Source: Eudorina sp. 2006-703-Eu-15 (taxonomy: Eukaryota; Chlorophyta; Chlorophyceae; Chlamydomonadales; Volvocaceae). From it: DNA of 64,000 bases. A program made the translations under genes and the position numbers. How positions within the stretch are numbered: position 1 is the stretch's first letter; the number at the start of each line of letters is the position of its first letter. This document shows positions 38,994-50,900 of this stretch, piece after piece. The stretch covers positions 645,553-709,552 of the forward strand of contig BDSI01000022.1 of the NCBI GenBank assembly GCA_003117195.1. The letters are read 5' to 3'. Under the pieces are notes generated by a model. It was not told where the DNA came from and searched no databases. It was given only the letters and a program-made list of their open reading frames with translations.

Positions 38994-39281
38994 GGTGGTG
39001 GTGGTGGTCGCGGCGAATGTGGTGGTCGTGGTGGTGTTGCTGCTGCTGTCGCGAGGTGTTAAGCGGCTTGTTTTATTAGCCGTCTTTGCGGGTAGAGGTT
39101 CGGGCGCAAGTTGCGCTGTTTCCGGCGCCGGAACGCATGCGGGACTCCGCGAAGTAGGCGCCGAAGCCGAGGGTCTCGCTGGAATCTGCGGCTGCAGACG
39201 AGCCTGTTCTGGTGACGTCGAGCCATCCTCTGACGTTTTGGGCCGCGCGCCTTGCCCAAAGAAGCAGGACAGGAGTCGCAT
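33758..39281 (-). CDS. Ser/Thr protein kinase, TKL-like (8 exons)
   Basis: Exons 39281-38795, 38310-38186, 37906-37582, 37088-36787, 36527-36471, 36209-36098, 35731-35651 and 35436-33758 join in phase to 1,055 residues, stop TAA. The N-terminus MRLLSCFFGQG is followed by a Pro/Ser/Thr region with poly-Thr and poly-Asn. Kinase motifs: Gly loop RVLGIGSYGIVLHG (about 150-163), VAVKFI (K173), an inserted Arg/Ala/Gly/Pro stretch after the HPHICK segment, hinge VVMEYCGKGTLS, catalytic loop VVHGDIKPGNVLL (D411; HGD instead of HRD), IGDFGLS (D435), WGTPLYMAPEALLGHA, WSFGVMLSEALTRQQPYSD, and RCTSRDPADRPRFSEIL. The roughly 400-residue tail is Ala-rich and unrecognised. The Asp expected just before VWSFG is Ala in either plausible splice, so activity is not certain. 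The substrate is unknown. Confidence 0.85.
38953..39052. repeat. Coding trinucleotide tracts (AAC)n and (ACC)n
   Basis: On the coding (minus) strand these read as Thr runs followed by an Asn run in the N-terminal region of the first kinase. They are likely length-variable. Confidence 0.85.
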
Positions 39282-39803
39282 AAAGGGCGAATTTGTCAGC
39301 CTCACGGCAAGGTCGATGAGGGCCGAGAAGTAATCCTAACGGTCAATGCGTATCGAATGCTTTATGTAAACGATATAGATTCCCCCTGTCAGTGTTTGGC
39401 GCGGAGGTGTACAGTCAGACTCTAGTTCCGCATGGCGCTTGATAACAATGGTATGACGCGCGAGTAAGATAGCTCCCCATTCAACGTAGTGTTATGTCAG
39501 GGTCGTTTGTTCGGGCCATTTCGCTGAAGGACCTTTAGTGTCAATTGTACGGAGCGTACTGCGTATTACTTGTCTGATTCCCTTTGGCATAGAAGCTAAA
39601 ATGCAAATCCTTGTGCCTTATATCTATGCATATATTGGTTTCATTGTTTATATTAAACATATTTGCGGAAAACCGCAGTGTTAGTCATCTCGGTCCGATC
39701 GATTCCCCCATAATAAAACGCCCTTCTTCAGAGATATGTAAAACGTTATTGGATGGGAGCTTGCCTGAACTATATGATCCTCTCCTTGCCCTGAAATTAC
39801 GGA

Positions 39804-39836
39804 GGCCCCTGAGGCCAACTTATGGCCTCAGGGGCC
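39804..39836. repeat. Perfect 13-bp inverted repeat (hairpin)
   Basis: Arms GGCCCCTGAGGCC and GGCCTCAGGGGCC are exact reverse complements around a 7-nt loop (AACTTAT), in otherwise AT-richer DNA 520 bp upstream of the first kinase. Confidence 0.9.
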
Positions 39837-42800
39837 GATTGAACACGAAGGATCCCTTCCATAACAGGGGTCCATCATGCGAATGCAACGCCGGTGACTT
39901 GAATACGGGTTGCGCCAATTGGCGTCATCTCGGGCATGATAGTTTGCGGTTATCAGTCGAGTTCAGGAAAATCAACGGCCCTGCCGAGCTTCCGGATGCC
40001 AGCCTCCGGAACGATACCGTACGTAACTGGAGATGCATCCTGGATGGCGGTTGGGAATTTCCCCTTTTCACAAACATCGGATCCACCCGAATCAGTTGAT
40101 GCAGTCTGGACATGTGGGGACAGGCACGAGGCGGCAAGCAGGGCAGCACAGCATATCCTGATTGCCTGGTCCCAGTACCGTCAAGCAAGAAAGTCTGACT
40201 CCGGTCCCACGAGTGCTGAAGTGAGAGCGCTGAAGCTCGTGATTACGGAAGCGAACCCCACCGAGGGTGTTCAGGGGTGTTTCGGTGCCGGCGCTCATAC
40301 ATATATTACAAGTCTGCAACCGCGCGCCAGCTTGCGTGCATTCGGGGCCCACGCACGGCCCAGCCTGCGTCCGGGGGTCGCAGCTGAGTGTTGGTGCCGT
40401 ACGTCCGTGAGGCACAGCTGTCATCCCTGCCAAAAACCCGACACCTGTCACGACCTTTTTCCCCCATCGGTTTCCTTCAACCCGACGAGCCAGTAACGCG
40501 GCATGACAGCTGCCAGCACGCAGCGGCCGAGGCGACGGCGGGCCTGACCCTCCTTTTTGTCAATAAAAGCCTGAAACCCCCCTCCCTGTGCCAGCTACGG
40601 TACTGCCAGACGCTCGCGAGCATGGGTTCTTTGGTTGGGACAGCGAACCGGCGAACGAACGAAATGGGGTGACCCGCGATCACGAGCACGACGGGATCTG
40701 TTTCCATGCAGCACCGATGACCGTGAGGTTGTGAGGCCCACCTATCAACAACACGCCATTCATAAATAAAACAAACAAACTTGGTCATACCAATTATACT
40801 GCGCCGCCTGACAGCGTGGATCACATGACGGGAGATAGAGGCCAGCGCAGCTTGAAGTCGTCCGGGACGAGGTTGCGGAAGGCAAGGCAAGGGTCCACAC
40901 ACACGATGTCCCCCTACCTCCCCTCCCCTCCCTTCTCATCAGCAAACGAGATCCTGAGCGGCATAACACGAGGTCCACGACCTGTTCCCGCGGCACGCAC
41001 TTCAAACGGAGCACACACCGGCCCGCAACCAACCCACGGCCCCTCACCGCCCCCCACTCCTCGTCCTGCTGCCCTACTGGCAAGTAATCAGCTACATACC
41101 GGGTGTTCGACCCGGCGACTCCCCCTTTCCTGTTCGGTCCAGATTGAGACCAAAGCGCCGTCCAGCTCAAGCCATTTGACGCAAGCATGATGGGGAACAC
41201 ATCGGCCATCATGCGAATCACGCACCCGTAATGAAGCCTTGCCCCGTCCGACGTTGAAAATCGGCCTTTTGCTACCGTGGATATATGTGATAAATACACC
41301 CCCCCAGGTCTGGGGCCCGCCGACAAAGGTAGGAAGGAGCCCATTGCGCCACAGGACACCGACTGACGCATGGGTCGCTCAAGACATGCAGTAAGTACAC
41401 CTCCCGCCACCTCAAGACGTACATGATCACCGCCACCACAACCGCCACCACCACGACCACCACCACACCACCACCACCAACAACAACAACAACACCATCA
41501 CCAACGGGCGGGTTGTATTTCTAAACACAACCACCACCACCACCACCAGCGAGCCTCACCATGAGTATCATCAGCAGCAGCAGCAGCATCCGGCAAGGTC
41601 GATCAGCTCGACGACCTCCCACAAGTAATTTAATCATTTACGCACCCTTCCTTTCCGGCCATTCGCTTCATCCATGCAGGAAAAGGAAGATGAATAGATA
41701 ATAAGCACAGAACGCCAAGGGGGGTAGGTAAAAAGCCGCAGAGGCAGGGCATGTCCGGGTCGCTGGGGTCTCGACGAGGGCACGAGATAGTCGACGAGGG
41801 AATCCTGTGTGCTCCATTTCCGGTTATCGCCCAGCCCAGACCAGCTGACCACCCAATGTACGGATCCCGCCCAATGTACGGCTCCCACGCCATGTACGGA
41901 TCCCACAACCAACACCCACAACCGCACATTTGAGACCACGGCTGGCGATGATGCGCGATATAACGATATATTGCCATGGTGACTTCAAAACACCAAAGGT
42001 CTGACCTATCGCCATCGAGAGCCAACCGGCCACCTCCCTGACGCATGGATGGATCGCACCACATGGGGCCGTACGACACCCCACCAACCACCGTACTGTG
42101 CACCGGCCTGAGGCTGTCTCCTGCCCGGTGCAGACTGCGTCAAACCCAACGGCCCAACTGCCGCACCTGCTGCAAGCGGCGGTCAACTCCCGACACGCCC
42201 AGCCTCCAGACCCCGCCAGTGACCCCCGAGCTCCCACCCATCCACATCCAACAATCCTTGCTGATCAATGCGACGCATTCCCGGCACGCATTCCCGGCGC
42301 TTAGGTCTCCCAAACGTCCAGACCGTCGTCGCTTAGCGCCGTTGCCAGCGGCACCCTAATACCCCAAAGCCATGCGTGGTGAGATGGCTTTGGATGTGAC
42401 AGATGAACTCCCCTGCACACACACGCATACACAGCGACGTTCGCGCTGGGCTCGCGGCCCATCAGTTTTCCCTGTGCCGTATCAACATCCAACGAACTCA
42501 TGCGAACTCAGCCTCCGGTCATACGTGACCCCGCCTCTTGGCATCCATCCATCCATCCATCCCATCGGCGCCGATGCGGATCAACACAATAATGCAGTGC
42601 AGCGGTACAGCACAGTACAGTGCAGTGCAGTGTCCCACGCCAAGGCCAAACCAACGGCTTGCCGCCATAGCTAATAAACTGCCGAAAACAATCCATGGCA
42701 GAGCCCACATCAGCCACTCAAACTGTCGCACTAGGCCACATACGTGTTTGTATGGGGTCCCCTCACGCGTCCTCCAGTCAATGGCCGCCGCGCGCACATC

Positions 42801-42928
42801 CGAGAGCTGCAGTCATTCCCCTGCCCTGCCCTGATCCGACGACCCGACCCGACCCGACCCGACCCGACCCGACCCAGCAGGTGGCCCCGGCGTCGCCTCC
42901 CAACATCTCGCATTTGGACCGCACTGGG

Positions 42929-43052
42929 CATGTACGGCCACAAGGTCATGTACGGCCACAAGATCAAGTACGGCCACCAGGTCATGTACGGCCACCAGGT
43001 CATGTACGGCCACAAGGTCAAGTACGGCCACAAGGACATGTACGGCCTCAAG
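42929..43052. repeat. 18-bp tandem repeat
   Basis: About seven copies of a unit like ATGTACGGCCACAAGGTC, with CAC/CAG and GTC/ATC variants. It is open in one frame (Met-Tyr-Gly-His-Lys-Val) only because the unit is a multiple of three. Confidence 0.92.
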
Positions 43053-44999
43053 ACGCATATGCATCAAGCCCTCTCGCCTAGCCAAAGTCAGACAAAGGAG
43101 AGGAATAGAGGCCGACGAGTCGGACGTCTGCTTCTCCCCTCCCTCCCGCCCTCCCTCCTCTTCCCCGCCTCGCTCCCTTCCGTAGGCCAGCGCCCCTGCT
43201 GCGCCTTCATTCCCAACGGCGGACAACCGGCCCGACTCTGCACGCATTTGCCAGCACTCCACCCCTCCATCGCGACCCCTCCAACCCCTCCAGCCCAGGG
43301 AGCGTCTGCGCTTCTTCTTCTTCTTCTTCTTCTTCCGGTTGAACCTCCCAACAACTTTTCGGCGCTGTACCATGCACATGCACATGCACATGCAGTTGCA
43401 AACCCGTCCGAAGGTAACCCGCCGGGCCAGGCGCGGCACTGTGGCCCCCACCGGACAATCATCACGCACACACACAGGGGTGCGGCCCCCTTGCGGCCCG
43501 ACACGCCCCCCTTGCATGCCCACGCAAGTCGCGCACGCTGCTGGCATGAAGCCCCCCCATTTTTGTCAATAAAGACAGCGAAACCGCAAAAGCCTCCCCC
43601 CCCCCCACACACACACACGCACACACGCACACACCCCTCGCGGCTGCATTGCCCGCACCGCACGTCGCTCTCAGGCTCCCCACCACAACCGCCTGCATGC
43701 CTCTGTGCGCCCGCCGTGCACCGCGGGCCTGCTGGACGAAACACGTGACCGGGTCTTCCCCCCCCCCCGCCTTCCCAACCAACCCCCTCCCTCCCCCGCC
43801 GCAGCACAGCACCCCCACCAGGAGCCAGGCGCCTTCTGGACTGCTGCTTATGAATGCCAGCACACGCACACACACGCACATACGCAGCGATCAGTATTTC
43901 TTCAAACACACCAGCCATTCGCCGGACCCTAAAGCCGTCAAATGCGCCGGAAATGCTCCTGCTCCTGCCGGAGCTCCCCCCCGTGCTACAGTGATGTTCT
44001 CCCTTGTACTACAGTAGCATGATTCACACAGAAATATCCACAGCCGGTCCGCGGCAAGAACGAACAGCATGCCCCGCCCTGCCCCGCCATTTCCATTTCC
44101 ATGACGGCCGATGATCCGCAGCTCCGACGTCAGCAGCACGTGCACATGTGCGCGCACGCGCCCGTACGCGTACGACAAAACATGCAGTACGCGGAGGAAT
44201 CCAGATCCAGATTCGTCTTGCAGGTACCTCGGCGGGGGGAGGGGGGTGTTCGTACGCTTCGACGATTTGCACGCGGCAACGCGCCAAGAACCCCCACCCC
44301 TGTTTATTCACTGTGTTGGGGCCTTGTCCTGGCGCAGCCATGCCTATGACCATTGCATGACCGGTGTCGAGTGTCTCATCAGCGGGACACACGACGCCTG
44401 GTGCAGGGGTCGGACCTCAGGCCGGTCGGCTTCCAACCAAATACGCACCTGGTTACTGCCCCCTCTGCTGCTGATGCGACTGCTACTCATGTGCTAGCCC
44501 TATTACTACAGCAAACGGCTCCGAGCCAGTTATGTGCTTGCGTGTGGGTGGGCGGGTCGCCGCTGCGGTCATCCGCGTCGGCGAGGCCTGCAACCCGGAT
44601 GTCCACGCAATAGTGCCACTCTCTGCTCTGACCACGCAACCGGCATCCCCTGCCTCCTCTCCGCCTGCTACCACCACCGACCCACCAACGCAGCACCACC
44701 ACGCACCCCACTAAGCACCACTGCCTCCCACCCGCACGACCGACCGAGCGTGCGCCGCTCCTGCTCCGAACGGCCGTCGGTACGACCATCCCAACTCCTT
44801 ACGATCCATCCACCCACCCCCACCCCCACCCCCACACACCCCCACACACCCACACACCCACCCACACACACACACCCCACAAAAAGCTCGCGCGCAGTTC
44901 CAGCGGCCACATAGCAGCCTATGAGCCGTACCGTCGCCTACACCGCCCATTGGCCTTTCTGTCCTTTCTTTGGGGGGTGGAGGGGCTGTTGGCGTCAAT

Positions 45000-47900
45000 T
45001 CACCCCTGGCCTGGTATTGAACCCGACCCCGACCCCGACCCCGCCGCACCGAGGCCCCCGCCCACCGAGGCAGCGGCGCCCTCCGTCTGTTGGCGCTGCA
45101 GCATCTGCCGCAGCGTGCCCACCAGCTGTGCGGCAGTGGGTCGGCGCTGCGGGTCCTGGGCCCAGCACGCCTCCGCCAGGGACCTGCGGGAGGGGGGGGG
45201 GAGGGGGAGGGCAGGGACCCGTGTGTATGTGTGTGTGTGTGTTTTAGGAGCACCTATGGCGACGTGTGGGTGCGTCCGTACGTCAGCCGATGCACATGTC
45301 GTATTGGTGGTCCTTGTTGGCTTGGTGGTTGGGGGGCCAGGTTTTCTAATCCGAGAGACCCATGGGTCGCCGTAATGGGCGGCGGTGTCGCAGCGTGTCG
45401 CAGGCCCAGGGCCGGGGCTGCGGCGGCGTCATCGCCGCCGGGGTGTGGCCAGTGCCAACCACCCTCGTCGGTCACCGCGCTGGTCACGTGGACTCAAGTC
45501 ACGTTAACGTGAGGGTGAGGTTCGAGCAACCCCCAATGGCCCGTGGGACCGGGTCAGGGCAACCAGTGGCATCCACTCAACGACCCCACCGCCCAGGTGC
45601 GCCCCGCCATTGCCCCCTCACGGCCCCGCCATTGCCCCCTCACGGCCCCGCCATTGCCCCCTCACGGCCCCGCCATTGCCCCCTCACGGCCCCGCCATTG
45701 CCCCCTCACGGCCCCGCCATTGCCCCCTCACGGGCCCCAACCACCCGCCCCAACCCCCGACGCGCCCCTTAGTGTACGGCAGTCCGTCCCCGTACCTGTA
45801 CTGCGGCGGCACCCAGGCGGGAAACACAGGGCGGGTGCCCATCAGCACCAGTCGCCCGATTCGGTCCGCCGGCATCGCCCCGAACGGCCTCCTGCCCGCC
45901 GTCACCGCCTCCAGCATCACCACCCCGAAAGAGTAGATGTCCACCGCGGCTGTGATGTGGGCACCTGAGAACGGGAGCAGGAGCAGGAGCAGGGGGAGGA
46001 GGAGCAGGGAGGCGGAGGAGGCGGAGGCGGAGGAGGGAGTTACAGCGATGTGAGTGCTCTCTGTCGTGAAGGCAGAATGCCTGAACGAGAGAGAGCCAGC
46101 CGGAAAGCTGCTCAGGCCAGCTGTACGGCTTCCGTAACAAACCTAGTAAAATCCTTAGGGTCGCTCCGCTCCTTCGGAATTAACCAACAGTTTGTTACTC
46201 CAGCGCTGCCCTTCGCTGATAGCTGCTAGCTAAAGCAAGGCCTTAAGCGGGACAGAAGCAAGCACAGTCACCATGGACCCGCGGGAACGGGAGCAGGGGG
46301 AGGAGGAGCAGGGGGAGGAGGAGCAGGGGGAGGAGGAGCAGGGGGAGGAGGAGCAGGGGGAGGAGGAGCAGGGAGGCGGAGGAGGCGGAGGCGGAGGCGG
46401 CGGCGGCGGAGGCGGCGGCGGAGGAGGAGGAGGAGGAGGAGGAGGAAGGAAAAGGTGAGAAGCCGGTGACGGCGGGGGGCGGCGGGACTCGGAAAGAGGT
46501 CGCGGGGAGGTGTCGTACGAGAGGGATTGGATCTGGGTACGCGTGGGACTAGCTGCGCCAGGTGAGCTGCGTCAGGTCGCGGGGCAGCGGCGAAGCCGGG
46601 TGAATGGGTGGGTGAATGGGTGGCTGGGGCCGTGCGCTACCGTATGACGCTCGTACAAAGCAAGCCCGTACTCCGGCACAGCCCGCTATGGCGAAATCCA
46701 TGTGCAGCCCGCGCGCGACGAATAAATACGGTAAAAGTACGGCAACAAGGATAAGGCCTCCACGCGCCCGGACGTGTGTGTGGGGGGGGTGGCGCGGGGG
46801 ATGGGGTTGGGGGTCACGGGCGAGCTGCGCACACCGACCTTTGCCTCGGAGCGCCTCCGGGGCCATGTGGTCCAGTCTGTATCGGAGTCGGGATCGGAGG
46901 CGCGATGGAGGGAGGCGGCAGGGAGGGGCCCGGCGGCGGCGGCGGCGGCGGCGGCACAGAGGACAAGAGTAAGTCAGCAAAAGTACAGCAAGAGTTGCCG
47001 TACAAGGGCTGCGTGGAGAGATCGCGTGGTCGCGTGCGGTCGGCATTGTGTGTATGTGTGGGCTCGGCGAAGCAACCCGGCCCACCCCACCCAGGGTTGT
47101 GCGTCTGTTTTGACGGAGGGCCCTGGATGCCGTCCACCCAGGTGACCTCCGAGGTGCCAGGGGGCCAACAACAACAACGACTCGCGCAGTGGCCCCCAGA
47201 CCCGTCCGACGAAGATGCCCAGGGGCCGGGCCGTACACCGTACACCACGGCGCCTGTGCCTCGTGGGATTCGTCAACCGACGCCGATGCCGTACTCACGT
47301 CCCACAGGCCTTGTCCTGCACCACATAGCGCGAGCCGCCGGCACCGCCGCCTCCGCCTCCGCCGCCGCCAGGAGGTCCGGGTGCCGTCGCCGGCGCACGA
47401 CGGGCCATGACCTCTCCCAGGGTAGTTGGGGCGGCTGCCGCGCCGTCCGTGGCCGGCCGCTGCCGCGCCCATGTGTCGTCCGGCTCGCAGTCGAGCACAA
47501 GCGCCAGCCCAAAGTCGGCGAGCTTGGTGGTGAAGCCGCGCGGGTCGCCCGGGGTGGGGCTGCGGGACTTGAGCAGGATGTTGCCGGGCTTCAGGTCTGG
47601 AGGGGACAGGGGGGCATGGGAACACCGGGTGACGTTTTTTTGCGGTTTTTGATGGACAGACGGGGTGTGGGGGCACGGGGGAAGGCCGACAGGGCCGGGA
47701 AATGAAGGCCGCCGGGCGGTGAGGAGCGCGTTGCGGGTCGTGCTGGGTGAGGTGGCCAGAGGGGTGAGGGGGCCAGCAGGTCAGAGCATCCGACGAAACC
47801 ACGCCAGGCCGGCAGGCGGCGAAGAGGGCGCGGAGTGCCGACCCCGGCAGAGGGTACTTCAGAGTCCCGTACTGAAAAGTAGCTTCGACCCGTCGGGAGC

Positions 47901-50900
47901 TGCCCCCCGAATCGGTGGCTTATGATGGCCGCACCGCTCCCCCCGCCGCTCCCCCGGCCGACGCCGTTGCTGACGCACCCGCTAATGCAGCAGCAGCAGC
48001 AGCAGCCGCTGCCTGGCCCCCCTTTCGTTCGGTCACCCCAACCCTACCTAGTCTGATCGCCTGCACCGCCAGGTGCCAGGTGCCAGGTACCAGGCCCGGT
48101 AGGTCAAACATGTGAAACAACCCCCCACACCCACATACCCAAATGCCCATTGGGTACATAACTACACGTGTGCAGACGGGCAAGTGTTGGGCACTGCCAT
48201 GCCCCTCGCATTCCACGCACTCCTGCTCTGCCTGGCTACGGACACACACCCACACACACCCAGCTCGCCGGCGGTTGCTACCGGAGCTCTGGCGCCCGCC
48301 TCAGTCAACGGTCGCTCGCGGATGCGGCTGGTCTGCGACTATCCTCTACGTCGCCGTCACCATTCACTACCATCCGGGTTGTCGGTCATTCGGGTTTCGG
48401 GTTCCGGGTATTTCGGGTGTCATTTACTTCCTTCGCCTTCACCGCCTGATACGCTGGACTTCGCTTCTCGCGGCTCAGTTCTCTTTTACACACCCATCTC
48501 CGTTTCCTTACACACGCTGCACAAACATGCACACCCGCCGAGCCAAGCCACCCCCTGTTCCCGCGGCCGGCCCGTACCTCTGTGTACGATGTTCCTGTCG
48601 TGCAGGTACCTGAGCGCCAGAGCCACTTCCAGCAGCGTCAAGTACACCGACTGAGGTGGAGGGAGGGGAAACAGCGGTGGAGGGGGGGAGGCAGGGAGGG
48701 GGGGAGGGAGGGGCATAGGAAATTGGGGAGGGGCATATTCAAACTGCGCTGCTGCTGGGAGGGAGGGGCCCACGGGGGCTGTAAAGGAGTGGGAGGCGGT
48801 GAGCCGAACGGGGCCTGGTCGGACGCTGCAGCTAAGCGCGGGAGGATTGGGGCAGGGTGGTCCCTACCCTGCCCTGCCAGCAAGTAAGTCAACGCGCACT
48901 GGGCACCCCAGGGACCGGGAAGAGGTCAGCGGTCAGAGGGCGGAAGCGGTCAGAGGGCGGAAGCGGTCAGAGGGCGGAAGCGGTCAGAGGGCGGAAGCGG
49001 TCAGAGGGCGGAAGCGGTCAGAGGGCGGAAGCGAATGCGGGGGAGGGCGGGGCCCGTAGCCCGAGTAGGCTGATCAGGTGGGCTGATCAGGTGCTGAATT
49101 GGATCACGTGCTGCGGAGTCAAAGGAATATTATATTATACCAACCCAATGAAATGTCGAGGAGTTATATCTAATCTTCAGCACCCCCAACACCCCCAGCA
49201 CCCCCAGCACTCCCAACACAGCCAATTCCTCCAACGCCTCCAAGCCGCTGAAGGGGCCCGCGGGTCGCCCATGCCGCTGTCTAGCCCAACCGCTCGCTCA
49301 ACACGTGATCACCCACCCCCACCCCTACGGGATCACCCACCCGCCAAAGATAACAAACATAACCCCCGTCCACAGCCTGGTAGGCCCCCGCAGTCGCACG
49401 CACCCACTGACCCTTGGGAAGACAGAGTTACTCGTCTTCCGCGGCAGGCGGAGCAGCCCCCGCCGCCGCCACTGCCGCCGCCACAAGAAGACCGTTGCTG
49501 TCCGAGTTAAAACCCGCACACACCCAGCACCCACCCCAATGCCCACCCACACCCTTCCCCCTTCCCCCCTCACTGCTTTGGTCTGTTCCCCCACACGCCG
49601 TCACCCACCCCATCCCGCACCCGCATGTGCTTCAGAAGGGCGGCCCCGAAAGCCGGACTGTCGACCGTCCGCAGCACCGACCGCGTCGCCGCCGCCATGC
49701 GCGCCGCCGCCGACGCCGTCGCCGGTTCCCCGGCCCAGCGCGACCCATGGGTCGACACCCCCGGGCCTTCCACAAAGGCACCGGATGCAAGCACACGGGA
49801 CAGCGCGCCCAGGTCGCAGTACGCCATACACACGGCACTGCAGGCAGGTGCGCAGTCTGCCGGGAGGAGGGGGACGGGGGCGGGGGAGGGGGGGTGGGGT
49901 GATAGGAAATTGGTTGACATGTTGCTCACGCTGCTGCGGCGGGGCGGCGGGAGGCATGCGACGATGCGAAGGGGGGCGATTGGGCAGGTGGTTGGAGTTT
50001 GGCGGTTGATGGTTGAAGGGCGATACAGCGGATGGGCAAGGGCAACACACAACCCGTTACACACATACACCACATACACACACCACACCCACATTCACGC
50101 ACTGGGCTGTAGAGTGGGACTCCTCCTGTCTCGCTGCTCAGTTCTCCGTCAACGCACGCGGCTCAGTTCTCCGTCAACGCACGCGGCTCAGTTCTCCGTC
50201 AACGCACGCGGCTCAGTTCTCCGTCAACACACGCGCGGGGTGGGCGTGACCGAGGCAGAACACTCCGAACCGCGTCCGTTGGGCAGCTTCGGGGACCCGT
50301 CCGCATGAGGGCATTGACACCGCAGCATCAGCGTCGCCAGACAGCGCAGTCCGGTCCGTCCTGACGGTTGGGGCGGTTCGAATCGTTCCGGTTTGCGACT
50401 CTGCTCCCCACCCCACCCCACCCCTCGAGCCGTCTTTCCCCCAACCCCCCGCCCCGCGTTGTCTACCGGAGACATCTGCCACCTTGACTAATGCCTGCTT
50501 GCCATTAAAACATACAAACATACAAACACACACTTGTGTGGGCGGGCGGGCGGGTTGCATTTCTAAACACACACACACTTTACTTCCGTCGCCTACATCG
50601 CCTGTTACGCTGGACTTCGCTTCTCGCGGCTCGCTTCTCGCTTCTCGCGGCTCACTTCTCTTTTACACACATCCCCGAGCCTTGTAGGCGATGGCCGTCA
50701 GCAGTGGAATGAGGAGTGGCTGGCCCCTGGGCCTCTGAATAATCAGATGGTTGAAGGACAACAGGAACGCAGCGCTCCTGCGATGGTAAGGGTGTACAGG
50801 CGCTGGTGTGCGTGCCTGGTGGTAGTCAAATAACGCGGCTGTAGAGCATGCGTCTGGTGGCAAGGGGGCTGTAGGCACCTGGGCTAGTTGAGCTGGCTAA

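Larger units (their letters stand above)
39282..44999. other. Interval without recognised genes between the two kinases
   Basis: The first 1.3 kb (39.3-40.6) is AT-richer and should hold the promoter of the first kinase. It also has a 162-codon open frame at 39611-40099 with no recognisable family. The remainder is C-rich with CAC/ACC runs, a (GACCC)n tract at 42840-42873, an 18-bp repeat near 43.0 kb, a (TTC)n tract near 43.32 kb and CA runs. No splice-linked exon set was found. Confidence 0.55.

Noticed and set aside
39611..40099. 162-codon plus-strand open frame with a hydrophobic start (LVSLFILNIF)
   Set aside because: No recognisable family, no codon bias like the neighbouring genes and no supporting splice context; such a frame can occur by chance in this AT-richer stretch. 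Not listed as a gene.
42744..43748. 334-codon frame with Met-Tyr-Gly-His-Lys repeats
   Set aside because: It consists of CGACC and 18-bp tandem repeats followed by CA-rich sequence; it does not resemble a protein.
48112..48654. 180-codon frame similar in another frame to one near 28.3 kb
   Set aside because: The similarity is at DNA level, in inverted copies of a dispersed repeat; no conserved reading frame is kept between copies.
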